NCBI GenBank assembly: GCA_023451825.1
Contig: JAEXYA010000031.1
Span: 1 to 22,806, forward strand
Direction: 5' to 3'
Length of the DNA stretch: 22,806 bases
Source: Pseudomonadota bacterium
GTDB taxonomy: Bacteria > Pseudomonadota > Alphaproteobacteria > Rhizobiales > Xanthobacteraceae
Part shown: piece after piece, positions 1 through 6,856 of the stretch
Layout of the letters: the number at the start of each line of letters is the position of its first letter
Position numbering within the stretch: the first letter of the stretch is position 1
Position numbers and translations under genes: made by a program
Notes under the pieces: model-generated
The model's input: the letters and a program-made list of their open reading frames with translations, nothing else
Told to the model about the DNA's origin: nothing
Databases searched by the model: none

Positions 1-519
1 GTTGCGCGATGATCGAGGCCGGTAGTGCCGACATCATCGTGACGAACTACCAAGGACTATTGCGCTTGTTGGCGCGTCATCCCCCTCATCTTGTGAGCGG
101 GAAACCCGAGAAGTCCACTTCGCGCAAATGCGCGGCAAGGACGGCGCGTGCGCGCAAGAATCTTAAATCGTAATTCTCCCGGACGTGGCTGTTTGACATG
201 GTGAGCTTACGACCCACGCGGCGTTGTAGGATGGGTCGAGCGTAGCGAAACCCATCACTGCAGGCGCTAGAGGTGATGGGTTTCGCTGCGCTCGCCCCAT
301 CCGACGAGACGACTGATTTCCCTGACCAACTCACATGTCCCGCACCGCAAGATCGGCACATGACACCGCTGCGACGAGCCACATGCACCGCGCACATGGC
401 CGGACTGCGCCTGATTTTTATCATAGGGCTGTACAAGCTGCGATGTTCCGTCGCAGTTAAACCGGATAGTCTCCGCGACAGCCGGTCGCATCAAGCGCCA
501 CAACGGGATGGAAACAGCG
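1..519. other. No convincing gene; left edge of window plus upstream region of dctA
   Basis: The first 519 bases hold no gene I can name. One plus-strand frame is open from the window edge to a TAA at 171-173 and could be the tail of a truncated gene or a short ORF from the ATG at 9. Its last part is rich in Lys, Arg and Ala and resembles no family I know. The minus strand over the same bases is also open, and neither frame has a ribosome binding site I trust. Positions 226-302 are a palindromic repeat, listed separately. The remaining 200 bases before dctA must contain its promoter. I looked for a sigma-54 (-24/-12) site there, as known for rhizobial dctA, and found no good match. Confidence 0.5.
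226..302. repeat. Intergenic palindromic repeat, family A (copy 1)
   Basis: Two almost perfectly complementary arms of about 30 bases (229-258 and 273-302) are separated by 14 bases. The arms begin and end with GGATGGG/CCCATCC and carry the inner block GAAACCCATCAC. The same blocks recur at 17560, 18574 and 22741. Copies 1 and 4 share the GAAACCCATCAC inner sequence; copies 2 and 3 have a different inner part. Transcribed, it would form a long stable hairpin. I infer a short non-coding, REP/BIME-like dispersed element; open frames through it are by-products of the palindrome. Confidence 0.85.
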
Positions 520-1839
520 ATGCCCAAAAAACCCTGGTACAAGATCCTCTATATCCAGGTGATCATCGCCATCATCATCGGCGTGGCGCTCGGTTACTTC
601 TATCCCGATGCCGGCAAGGCGCTGAAGCCGCTCGGCGATGGCTTCATCGCGCTGATCAAGATGATGATCGCGCCGGCGATCTTCTGCACCGTGGTGCATG
701 GCATCGCGTCCATCGGCGACATGAGCAAGGTCGGCCGCATCGGCGGCAAGACGCTGCTCTATTTCGAGGTCGTGTCCTCAGTGGCGCTGCTGGTCGGCCT
801 GCTGGTCGGCCATTTCCTGCAGCCCGGCGCCGGCTTCAATATCGATCCCGCCTCGCTCGATGCCAAGTCCGTCGCCAATTACGTGACGCGCGCCAAGGAG
901 GAGAGTTTTGTCAGCCATCTGATGGCGATCATTCCGACCTCCTATTTCGACTCGCTCGCCAAGGGCGACCTCTTGCAGGTGCTGCTGGTGGCGATCCTGT
1001 CGGGCTTTGCGATCTCGCATATGGGCAAGCCCGGCGAGCGCATCGCCGAAGGCATCGATCTCGCCGGCAAGATGTTCTTCCGCATCATCGGCATGATCGT
1101 CTATCTCGCGCCGATCGGCGCCTTCGGTGCGATGGCCTTCACCATCGGCTCGTTCGGCCTCGGTGCGCTGGTCAATCTCGGCTATCTCATCGTCACCTTC
1201 TACGCGGCGTCACTGCTGTTCGTGCTGGTGGTGCTGGGCGGCATCGCGCGCGCCTTCGGCTTCTCGATCCTGCGCTTCATCGCCTATATCAAGGATGAAC
1301 TGCTGATCGTGCTCGGCACGTCGTCGTCGGAGACCGTGCTGCCGCGCATGATCACCAAGATGGAAGCGCTCGGCGCATCCAAGCCCGTCGTCGGTTTGGT
1401 GATCCCCACCGGCTACAGCTTCAATCTCGACGGCACCAACATCTATATGACGCTGGCCACGCTGTTCCTGGCGCAAGCGACCAATACGGATCTCTCATTC
1501 GGCCAGATGGCAGCGATCCTCGGCGTCGCCATGCTCACTTCGAAAGGTGCATCGGGCGTCACCGGCGCAGGCTTCGTGACGCTGGCAGCGACGCTTTCGA
1601 TCATTCCCGATATCCCGATCACCTCGCTGGCGATCATTGTCGGCATCGACAAGTTCATGAGCGAGTGCCGTGCGCTTACCAACCTGATCGGCAATGGCGT
1701 GGCGACCATCGTGATCAGCCGCTGGGAAGGCGAGCTCGACGCCGACAAGCTGCACGAAGCGATGGCGCATCCGATCCAGTTCGGCGAGGAAATGGAGCGT
1801 GTACCGCTGGATGAAGAGCCGGTGAAGCCGGCGGCTTGA
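520..1839 (+). CDS. dctA: C4-dicarboxylate transporter DctA (dicarboxylate/amino acid:cation symporter)
   Basis: An inner-membrane symporter of the DAACS/glutamate transporter family, expected to import succinate, fumarate and malate with cations. Numbered from the ATG at 508 (443 aa), the hallmarks are: the serine-rich hairpin LGTSSSE at 269-275, NLDGT at 306-310 (a variant of the NMDGT motif), the second re-entrant hairpin SKGASGVTGAGF at 345-356, and the substrate-binding helix with MSECRALTNLIGN at 384-396. The MSE-C-RALTN form is typical of DctA rather than GltP. Length is normal for the family. I chose the ATG at 520 over the one at 508 because GGAA lies 6 bases before it, while nothing like a ribosome binding site precedes 508. 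It is convergent with the next gene. In rhizobia DctA is often controlled by DctBD, but no dctBD is visible here. Confidence 0.95.
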   Translation: MPKKPWYKILYIQVIIAIIIGVALGYFYPDAGKALKPLGDGFIALIKMMIAPAIFCTVVHGIASIGDMSKVGRIGGKTLLYFEVVSSVALLVGLLVGHFLQPGAGFNIDPASLDAKSVANYVTRAKEESFVSHLMAIIPTSYFDSLAKGDLLQVLLVAILSGFAISHMGKPGERIAEGIDLAGKMFFRIIGMIVYLAPIGAFGAMAFTIGSFGLGALVNLGYLIVTFYAASLLFVLVVLGGIARAFGFSILRFIAYIKDELLIVLGTSSSETVLPRMITKMEALGASKPVVGLVIPTGYSFNLDGTNIYMTLATLFLAQATNTDLSFGQMAAILGVAMLTSKGASGVTGAGFVTLAATLSIIPDIPITSLAIIVGIDKFMSECRALTNLIGNGVATIVISRWEGELDADKLHEAMAHPIQFGEEMERVPLDEEPVKPAA

Positions 1840-1842
1840 TCT

Positions 1843-1933
1843 CGTAGCCTGGATGGAGCGAAGCGAAATCCAGGGACAGCAGAACAAATCGAAACGCCCG
1901 TCCCCGGATTGCGCGTCGCTCATCCGGGCTACG
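1843..1933. repeat. Intergenic palindromic repeat, family B (copy 1)
   Basis: An imperfect palindrome with outer ends CGTAGCC and GGGCTACG. Left-arm blocks GGATGGAGCGAAGCGAAATCC are mirrored on the right by GGATTGCGCGTCGCTCATCC. It lies between the convergent ends of dctA and the ferredoxin-like gene. Its right arm contains the stop codon of that gene (1929-1931), so the element has entered the 3' end of a coding region. A second copy is at 15654-15746. It could act as a two-way transcript end, though there is no T-run. Confidence 0.8.
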
Positions 1934-2243
1934 GCTTCGTGCCAGGCATCAGCGCAGACATCGCCTCTGCGCTGGCGCCGGCTTCCGACAGCAACAGATA
2001 CCTGCCGTTCTGCAATGTCGCCGCACTCGCGACGACCACGGCGCGCTTCGGACAGATGCCGAGGCAACTGGTCATCACCACGCGTGGCGCCTTGACATCC
2101 TGCTTACGGCTGCGCGCCTTCGAATCTGATTTCAGCGCCTTGCGCAGCTTCTTGCCGTCATCGATGCGGCCGAGGCATTTCTTGCAGACGAGGATTGGCG
2201 GCGCGCGGCGCAGCCTTGCGGGGATCACGGGTTTGGGAGCCAT
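1929..2243 (-). CDS. Thioredoxin-like (2Fe-2S) ferredoxin domain protein
   Basis: A 104-aa soluble protein of the thioredoxin-fold [2Fe-2S] ferredoxin type. The four likely cluster ligands are visible: Cys20 and Cys23 (VCKKC) near the start, and Cys60 and Cys64 (CLGIC, followed by PKR) in the second half. Between them lies a Lys/Arg-rich linker (about 30-52). This spacing matches the small shethna-type/Nqo2-like ferredoxins, which transfer electrons, but no partner redox enzyme is adjacent and the electron donor is unknown. The last residues and the stop codon fall inside a palindromic repeat, so the C-terminus may differ from homologues. The stretch upstream of the start contains TATATA and could be its promoter. 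Confidence 0.75.
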   Translation of the reverse strand: MAPKPVIPARLRRAPPILVCKKCLGRIDDGKKLRKALKSDSKARSRKQDVKAPRVVMTSCLGICPKRAVVVASAATLQNGRYLLLSEAGASAEAMSALMPGTKP

Positions 2244-2277
2244 GCGGTCTATATAACCGCCCGGCTCCCGATTGCGA

Positions 2278-2457
2278 TCACCCGGACCGACGGTTGGACG
2301 TATTCTGCACCAGGTTCCCGTGCGCCGCCTGTTCGCGGATATTGTGCTTCTCGTCGTCGCGATGGCCCTTGGTGTCGTCGAGTTGCACCTTGGGCACGTT
2401 CCACGGCCCCTTGTCGCTGCGGTTTTCTGCGGGGACCGGCTGGATGTGTTTGGTCAT
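2278..2457 (-). CDS. Small hydrophilic conserved hypothetical protein
   Basis: A 59-aa, highly polar protein rich in Asn, Gln, Lys, Asp and His, with no membrane segment or cysteine. The start at 2457 is set by a strong ribosome binding site (GGAGGGAC) 4-5 bases upstream. A longer frame beginning at 2487 lacks one. The opening PVPAENRSDKGP and an Asn/Gln-rich end resemble a family of short hypothetical proteins that I recall as common in Bradyrhizobium relatives. Its function is not known to me, and the composition suggests it is largely disordered. It lies 34 bases upstream of, and on the same strand as, the ferredoxin-like gene, so the two may be co-transcribed. Confidence 0.65.
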   Translation of the reverse strand: MTKHIQPVPAENRSDKGPWNVPKVQLDDTKGHRDDEKHNIREQAAHGNLVQNTSNRRSG

Positions 2458-2609
2458 GTGTCCCTCCGTTCGTGAACGCGAAATCAACGCTGCCTGGCCA
2501 ACCCCGTTCCGACATTAGCCAGTGAAGAGCTGGCCCGGCCGAATACCGCCGAACCATTGAACCTTCATTCGCGTTGGGAGGACGCATTTGAATGGTCGGG
2601 GGAATTTGA

Positions 2610-2888
2610 ATGAAAGTTGCGTTGTTAATTCTGCTGGGTTTGGTCCTCGGGCTGCTCGGCGGCGGCGCGCTCGGGATCGGCGCCGGCGTGGCATGGGTCG
2701 AACTGTTCAAGACCACGAATTTCGAAGGCTACAGCGCCATGCTGGTGTTTTTCACCTTCATGCCCATCGGTGCCTTGCTGGGCGCAGTCGCCGGAGCCAT
2801 CTTGTTCGGGATCGCCGCGTCCCGTCCGGTGGAGCTGAGCGTCGAACATCTCCAGAACCGGGGAGACCGGGACTCCTACCCCCGCTGA
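2610..2888 (+). CDS. Small two-helix inner-membrane protein, unknown function
   Basis: A 92-aa protein with two predicted membrane helices: about residues 3-30, rich in Gly and Leu with GLVLGLLGGGALGIGAG, and about 43-70. A polar tail of some 20 residues follows. The first helix could be mistaken for a signal peptide, but there is no clear cleavage site and the second helix argues for a membrane protein. GGGGGAA about 8 bases before the ATG serves as ribosome binding site. I do not recognise a named domain. It stands alone, divergent from the small hydrophilic gene at 2457. Confidence 0.6.
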   Translation: MKVALLILLGLVLGLLGGGALGIGAGVAWVELFKTTNFEGYSAMLVFFTFMPIGALLGAVAGAILFGIAASRPVELSVEHLQNRGDRDSYPR

Positions 2889-2926
2889 ACCCGTGGTGGC
2901 CGGCATTGATAGCCCCATCAGCATTT

Positions 2927-2957
2927 GTGCGTTGCAAAAATACTCATTGCAACGCAC
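2927..2957. promoter_or_regulatory. Perfect 11-bp inverted repeat, probable operator or RNA hairpin
   Basis: GTGCGTTGCAA (2927-2937) and TTGCAACGCAC (2947-2957) are exact reverse complements separated by 9 A/T-rich bases. No T-run follows, so a Rho-independent terminator is unlikely. An AT-rich stretch with TATATT (2965-2970) comes right after, suggesting a promoter for the NTF2-like gene at 3059 overlapped by a repressor or activator site. The regulator is unknown. Confidence 0.6.
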
Positions 2958-3058
2958 GCGAAATTATATTACTTTAAGCCTCAATTGATTTCCAATGATG
3001 CCGAGCCCCATTGTTGCTGCTCGGCTCTCCTGTTTCAGCCGTTCAGGATCTGCCCAAA

Positions 3059-3490
3059 ATGACAGAGCATTGCCTCTGGCGTTTCTCGCGCGCGTTGCAT
3101 CGCGCGATCAACGATCAGCAGTTCGACGATCTCGCCGCCATGATCGACGACAATATCGACTGGGCCGTGTTTGGGCCGATCGACATGTTTCCGTTTCTCG
3201 GCGCGCGCCATGGCAAGGCTGCGGTTCTCGAAGCCTGCGCGCAGATCGCGCATAATGTCCGCGTGCATCGCTACGAGCGCGAGCATGTGTTGCTAAGCGA
3301 AGAATCCGGCTCGGCGATGATGCGCTTCTCGCTGACGGCGCTCGACACCAATCGTCCGATCAGCCTGCGGCTCGCGCAATTCGCGCAATTTCGTGCCGGT
3401 CGGCTGATCAGCATGCGTGTTGTCGTCGATACGTTCGATCTCGTCGAACAGGCGCTCGGCCGCGCGATCCATCTGCCGAAGATCGCGTGA
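3059..3490 (+). CDS. NTF2/SnoaL-like domain protein
   Basis: A 143-aa protein matching the SnoaL/NTF2-like alpha+beta cone fold. An N-terminal helical pair (roughly 1-40, with DDLAAMIDDNIDW) is followed by the typical GPIDMFPFLGARHGKAAV turn, where members have an F-x-G-x-x-x-G-x-x-A pattern. The beta-sheet half ends near VVVDTFDLVEQAL. Such proteins are small-molecule isomerases, hydratases or binding proteins; the substrate cannot be told from sequence. The ATG at 3059 fits the family start. A TTG 48 bases upstream would add a tail with no match to the fold. The 11-bp inverted repeat at 2927-2957 may control it. Confidence 0.75.
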   Translation: MTEHCLWRFSRALHRAINDQQFDDLAAMIDDNIDWAVFGPIDMFPFLGARHGKAAVLEACAQIAHNVRVHRYEREHVLLSEESGSAMMRFSLTALDTNRPISLRLAQFAQFRAGRLISMRVVVDTFDLVEQALGRAIHLPKIA

Positions 3491-3576
3491 TCGTCATTTG
3501 CAGCTGAATGCTGCAATGCCATAATTTTGCCGATGCGGACGGTATGATCTGCGGACACCAACGCGATCTGCTGGGC

Positions 3577-4500
3577 ATGGGCACGATGGCTGCGATGACA
3601 GTTCCTTTTATTCGACTTTGCTTTGCTGCGACGGTTTTTGCAGGCGCTTTGGCGTCGCCGGCCGTCGCGCAAAATCCATGGGCCGGCATCAACGATGTCG
3701 AAACGCACGATCTCGCGCCGCCGCCGGGCGAAATCGAGCCGGTGGATACATCGCCGATGAAGGCCAGCGACCCGTCGGAACTGGACTGGAGTTCGCTCGG
3801 CGCCAATGACTCGCCGATGGCCAGAGGCTCGCTGCGCGAGCGAAAATCGTCGCTGATCGTCGGCAAGCAGAGTTCGTCCTGGACGTCGAATGACGGCAAC
3901 GGCGCATCGTCCGTTTCGGTGAAGCAATCGGTGCTGCCGTTCTGGGACACGCGTATTGGCGCCGACATGAATGTCGCGCGCCAGGGCAGCGCACGCAGCG
4001 TACAGGAGGCTTATCGCAACCAGTTCGGGGATGGTACCGAGGCGACATCCAGCGGCACGGCATGGGCTGCGATGACCGCGCCGGGCGTTGGCTCGATCTG
4101 GGATAAAACCTCGATCGAAGCGCGCGTCGATCCCTATTCCGACCAGACGAAATTCGGCACCTCTATCAGCAAATCCGTGCCGATCGCCGGCGACCAGTAT
4201 TCGCTGACGCTGCAGAGCGGCTACAATGTGATCCAGCAAGGCAGCATTCCGCTGGTCGGCTATAATGGCCGCCCGACGCGCAGTTATGAGACGGACCAGC
4301 ACGCGCGCTTGAGTATTGCGGATACCGGCACGAGTTTCCTCGCTGGCCAGTCGCTGGCGACGACGGACGACAAGTGGCTGCGCACGATCGGCGCCGAGCA
4401 GAAACTGTTTGGCGGTATCAATGTGACGGGCTCGCTCAGCGAGACCCTGAGCGGCGTGACGAACAAGAGTCTTACCGCAGGCTTTCGGCACAGCTGGTAG
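3577..4500 (+). CDS. Exported protein, probable outer-membrane beta-barrel, unknown function
   Basis: About 307 aa, with a Sec signal peptide (hydrophobic core FAATVFAGALA, cleavage likely after AVA at residue 31, before QNPWAG). A low-complexity acidic and proline-rich segment (about 40-75) follows the signal. From about residue 85 to the end there are many short stretches of alternating polar and hydrophobic residues with Gly/Asn/Ser turns, and the chain ends in an aromatic residue (GFRHSW). That combination suggests an outer-membrane beta-barrel, by inference only. No named domain is recognised. In-frame ATGs at 3508, 3544, 3577, 3586 and 3595 compete and none has a clear ribosome binding site; 3577 or 3595 gives a normal signal peptide. 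Confidence 0.6.
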   Translation: MGTMAAMTVPFIRLCFAATVFAGALASPAVAQNPWAGINDVETHDLAPPPGEIEPVDTSPMKASDPSELDWSSLGANDSPMARGSLRERKSSLIVGKQSSSWTSNDGNGASSVSVKQSVLPFWDTRIGADMNVARQGSARSVQEAYRNQFGDGTEATSSGTAWAAMTAPGVGSIWDKTSIEARVDPYSDQTKFGTSISKSVPIAGDQYSLTLQSGYNVIQQGSIPLVGYNGRPTRSYETDQHARLSIADTGTSFLAGQSLATTDDKWLRTIGAEQKLFGGINVTGSLSETLSGVTNKSLTAGFRHSW

Positions 4501-4658
4501 CTTAAGTTTGCATACACTTTGTCCGCGAATTTCAGTCAAAGAACGACCACTCGCCGCATATTGGCCGCTATCCTGTCAGAATCGACTGCGCAGATGACAA
4601 TGTTGTTACGCCGTGCGGGGGACAGTCCGCGCGTCATGCGTCGATCAGGAGAGAACCT

Positions 4659-5102
4659 ATGAACGCACGTCCCGAGCAGACCGAAACCACCGTAGCCGCC
4701 GAAGACAGCAACCTCGCCGCCGTCTCCGAAGTCGAAGCCGGGATCCGCGATTTCGTGCGCAACGATATCGCCTATCTCCGCCGCCCCGGCGCAAATGGCG
4801 CTGCCGGCGAAACGCCCGCTGCCGCCGATGCATCGGCCCCCCTCGATTCCTCGACCGAGGCGACCGTGAACAGCGTCAACTCGCTCATCCAGCGTGTTGC
4901 CGGCACCTCGCTCGCCGAGATCGAAAAGCTGATCGGTGAACTGGAAAGCCTCCGCGATCTGCTGCATGCCGAGGGCCAGCGCGTCCAGCGCGAGATCTCG
5001 GGCTATGCCCAGCTCAGCCAGGCGGCCATGAAGTCGACTCGCCTGATCGCCGACAACGTCGCCCAGTGGAAGCGCGCCGCGGACAACCTCCGCCACGACT
5101 GA
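4659..5102 (+). CDS. Conserved hypothetical protein with C-terminal coiled coil
   Basis: A 147-aa cytoplasmic protein without membrane segments. Residues 1-70 are Ala/Glu/Pro-rich and probably partly disordered. Residues 75-147 are strongly helical with heptad-like spacing (SLAEIEKLIGELESLRDLL, then QREISGYAQLSQAAMKSTRLI), so a coiled-coil oligomer is likely. AGGAGAG 5 bases upstream of the ATG is a strong ribosome binding site. A clear terminator follows at 5128, so it forms its own transcription unit. I know no function; similar Ala-rich coiled-coil proteins of rhizobia are annotated only as hypothetical. Confidence 0.75.
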   Translation: MNARPEQTETTVAAEDSNLAAVSEVEAGIRDFVRNDIAYLRRPGANGAAGETPAAADASAPLDSSTEATVNSVNSLIQRVAGTSLAEIEKLIGELESLRDLLHAEGQRVQREISGYAQLSQAAMKSTRLIADNVAQWKRAADNLRHD

Positions 5103-5127
5103 TCGGTAATTAGCTAATGTTTTCAAG

Positions 5128-5155
5128 CGCCGTCCCGGCCCGGGGCGGCGTTTTT
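5128..5155 (+). terminator. Rho-independent terminator of the coiled-coil gene
   Basis: A 9-bp stem (CGCCGTCCC / GGGGCGGCG, one G-U pair) with a 5-base loop is followed directly by TTTTT. It starts 25 bases after the stop codon at 5102. Confidence 0.9.
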
Positions 5156-5223
5156 CATTGAAAATTCAGAATCTTCGGCACAATTTCAATTGAACTTTAA
5201 CGACCTATCCCTGACCAAGGTAA

Positions 5224-5243
5224 CAGGCAGAAAAAACTGCCTG
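5224..5243. promoter_or_regulatory. 7-bp inverted repeat before a mini-gene
   Basis: CAGGCAG and CTGCCTG flank six A residues, forming a perfect hairpin or operator that ends 17 bases before the GTG start of the mini-protein at 5261. The hairpin sits just upstream of the ribosome binding site GGGGAGA and could influence translation or bind a regulator. Confidence 0.45.
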
Positions 5244-5260
5244 GGTCTGGGGAGACACCT

Positions 5261-5398
5261 GTGCAAACGATTCGTACGAGTACCGCCGCGCCGATTCCGG
5301 CCCGTGCGTCCGCGCCCAAAATGGGCACCATCATCGCCAGATTTTCAGGTTTGCTTGTGGTGGCCGTCGCCGTGATGGCCTTCGCCTGGAGCCGCTGA
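5261..5398 (+). CDS. Single-span membrane mini-protein (45 aa)
   Basis: A short frame starting at GTG with the ribosome binding site GGGGAGA 6 bases ahead. It encodes 45 residues: a basic, Pro/Ala-rich N-terminus of about 20 residues (QTIRTSTAAPIPARASAPK), then one hydrophobic helix (GLLVVAVAVMAFAW) and a stop after SR. A short basic cytoplasmic tail plus one membrane helix is the usual form of regulatory mini-proteins, but no partner is evident. The clear ribosome binding site and the coding-like base use support it as a real gene. An alternative start is the ATG 60 bases later, which would leave little more than the helix. Confidence 0.55.
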   Translation: MQTIRTSTAAPIPARASAPKMGTIIARFSGLLVVAVAVMAFAWSR

Positions 5399-5426
5399 TT
5401 TTCCCGGCCCGGATCGTCTCAAGTCA

Positions 5427-5449
5427 CGCCCGCATTCATTGCGCGGGCG
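5427..5449. terminator. Hairpin between convergent mini-genes
   Basis: A 7-bp stem (CGCCCGC / GCGGGCG) with a 9-base loop lies between the stop codons of the converging genes ending at 5398 and 5456. It lacks a T-run on either side, so it is a weak or Rho-assisted two-way terminator at best. Confidence 0.45.
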
Positions 5450-5455
5450 CCGTCG

Positions 5456-5599
5456 TTATTCGCTGACGACCGCGCTGTTATCCAGCGTGTAAGCGCCGTC
5501 TGCATAGCCTTTCACGACCATGCATGTGCCGAACATCACCGCGAGCGTGATGCTCGCAAAGATGAAGCCGACAAATTTCAGTCCGGCGCGATCAGCCAT
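5456..5599 (-). CDS. Single-span membrane mini-protein (47 aa)
   Basis: Starts at an ATG (5599) preceded by GGGGAC with 5-6 bases spacing; a longer frame upstream has no such signal. The 47-residue product has a short basic start (MADRAGLKF) and one hydrophobic helix at about 8-29 (VGFIFASITLAVMFGTCMVV). A polar tail YADGAYTLDNSAVVSE follows and would face the periplasm. It could equally be read as an uncleaved signal anchor. It is similar in layout to, and convergent with, the 45-aa mini-protein next door, but the sequences are not alike. Function unknown. Confidence 0.6.
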   Translation of the reverse strand: MADRAGLKFVGFIFASITLAVMFGTCMVVKGYADGAYTLDNSAVVSE

Positions 5600-5754
5600 T
5601 GTAGTCCCCAAAGATCTTTCGTCCTGCTTGCGGCCAGCTCGCTTGCGCGGGGCTTGTTTGCCTAAGCATTCGTTGAGCGTGAGTCGCACATCACGCTCAC
5701 AAAGTTCAAAACACATTAACGTTGGGTCGGTTCCACCGACAAAATGCGGCTAGG

Positions 5755-6237
5755 TTAATTGCCGCGGTTGCGCTGTGGCAGGAATACAATGCCGAGGAAA
5801 GAATAGACTTCTTCGCCCCGCTGATTCACCGCGACGTTCTTGGATTGAACAATACCCCAACCAGGCTTCGATGCAGTAGCCCGCGCGGACACGATTTCAC
5901 TGGAATAGGTCAATGTATCGCCGGCCAATACAGGCTTGAGCCAGCGCAGGTCGCGAAAGCCAGGCGAAGGACCGCCTGTACCGAATTCCTCACCGCGCGC
6001 TTCTGCTGCCTGGCGAGCACGAACGCCTTCGGCCACGATCAGCTTCATGCAGACCGATGCGACATGCCAGCCGGACGCAGCGAGACCGCCGAATATCGAA
6101 TTGCGGCCAGCCTCTTCGTCGAGATGGAACGGCTGCGGATCGAATTCGCGCGCAAAGGTTTTTATGTTGTCAGTCGTAAAGGTGAACGTGCCGAGTTCGC
6201 GGCGAAGACCGACTTTCATATCTTCGAGAAAGGGCAT
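5755..6237 (-). CDS. MaoC family dehydratase (second of a tandem pair)
   Basis: A 160-aa single hot-dog-fold protein of the MaoC/(R)-enoyl-CoA hydratase type. The hydratase-2 motif is present as FDPQPFHLDEEA with Asp33 and His38, the residues expected to activate water. It is followed by the GLAASGWH block at 51-58 that shapes the acyl-CoA pocket. The C-terminal half has the usual RDLRWLKPVLAGDTLTY strand-turn. It lies one base after the stop codon of the closely similar gene upstream, so the two are co-translated and probably arose by tandem duplication. A CoA-ester hydration role is inferred from the family; the actual substrate is unknown. Confidence 0.88.
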   Translation of the reverse strand: MPFLEDMKVGLRRELGTFTFTTDNIKTFAREFDPQPFHLDEEAGRNSIFGGLAASGWHVASVCMKLIVAEGVRARQAAEARGEEFGTGGPSPGFRDLRWLKPVLAGDTLTYSSEIVSARATASKPGWGIVQSKNVAVNQRGEEVYSFLGIVFLPQRNRGN

Positions 6238-6238
6238 G

Positions 6239-6697
6239 TCACACCTGCTCCGCAGTCGCGCGGCGACCGATCATGATCGGCACGGTCATGTCGGACACGG
6301 TCTGCCCCTTCGCATTGCGCGTGCTGAACCGGAAAGTGACCAGGCCCATTGAGGGTCGCGATTGCGATGCGCGCGCTTCCAATACGTCCACGTCGAGCGT
6401 CAGTTCATCGCCCGGTCGAAACGGCATCAGCCATTTCATCTCGGTGACGCCAGGCGATCCCATCGACGCCGTTTTGTGCAGGAAGCCGTCATAGACCATG
6501 CGCATCATCAGCGAGCACATATGCCAGCCTGAGCCTGCGAGTCCCTTCAGCATCGAGGCCTTGGCGGCCTCCTCGTCGAGATGCATCGGCTGCGGATCAT
6601 ATTCTTTGGCATAGGCGATGATTTCATCGCGGCTGATCGTGCGGGGCCCGAAACTGCCGAAATGGCCCGGCTGAAAATCTTCGAATGTCAGGGTCAT
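6239..6697 (-). CDS. MaoC family dehydratase (first of a tandem pair)
   Basis: About 152 aa, again a single hot-dog domain. YDPQPMHLDEEAA carries Asp34 and His39, GLAGSGWH follows at 52-59, and EMKWLMPFRPGDELTL matches the corresponding block of its downstream twin. The two share the order of all main motifs but differ in their pocket residues: MCSLMMRMVYDG here against VASVCMKLIVAEG. The start at 6697 (MTLTFEDFQPG) fits MaoC proteins best. A TTG at 6715 in the same frame is possible, and neither has a strong ribosome binding site. The pair could form a heteromer with one working site per subunit, or two separate homo-oligomers; sequence alone does not decide. Confidence 0.88.
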   Translation of the reverse strand: MTLTFEDFQPGHFGSFGPRTISRDEIIAYAKEYDPQPMHLDEEAAKASMLKGLAGSGWHMCSLMMRMVYDGFLHKTASMGSPGVTEMKWLMPFRPGDELTLDVDVLEARASQSRPSMGLVTFRFSTRNAKGQTVSDMTVPIMIGRRATAEQV

Positions 6698-6856
6698 GAT
6701 GGGGGATGCCGTCAAAGGAGCCTGATTGTGGCCGTTATTTGAGGCAATCTCAACCCGGTCGCTCGCATGGCTTGCCCGTAGCTTTCGGGAAGGGGAACAG
6801 GCCCTTGATGCGCGCCACTTTCAACGCCACGCTTACTGCCGGGGGAGATTTTCCAA

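Noticed and set aside
273..542. Open frames crossing the family A palindrome at 226-302 on both strands
   Set aside because: The palindrome itself creates paired open frames. The plus-strand frame runs into dctA in the wrong frame, and no ribosome binding site or domain supports either.
3271..4539. 422-codon minus-strand frame
   Set aside because: It overlaps the NTF2-like and exported-protein genes, which have a better start, signal peptide and family match. Its translation is Arg/Ala-rich shadow sequence.
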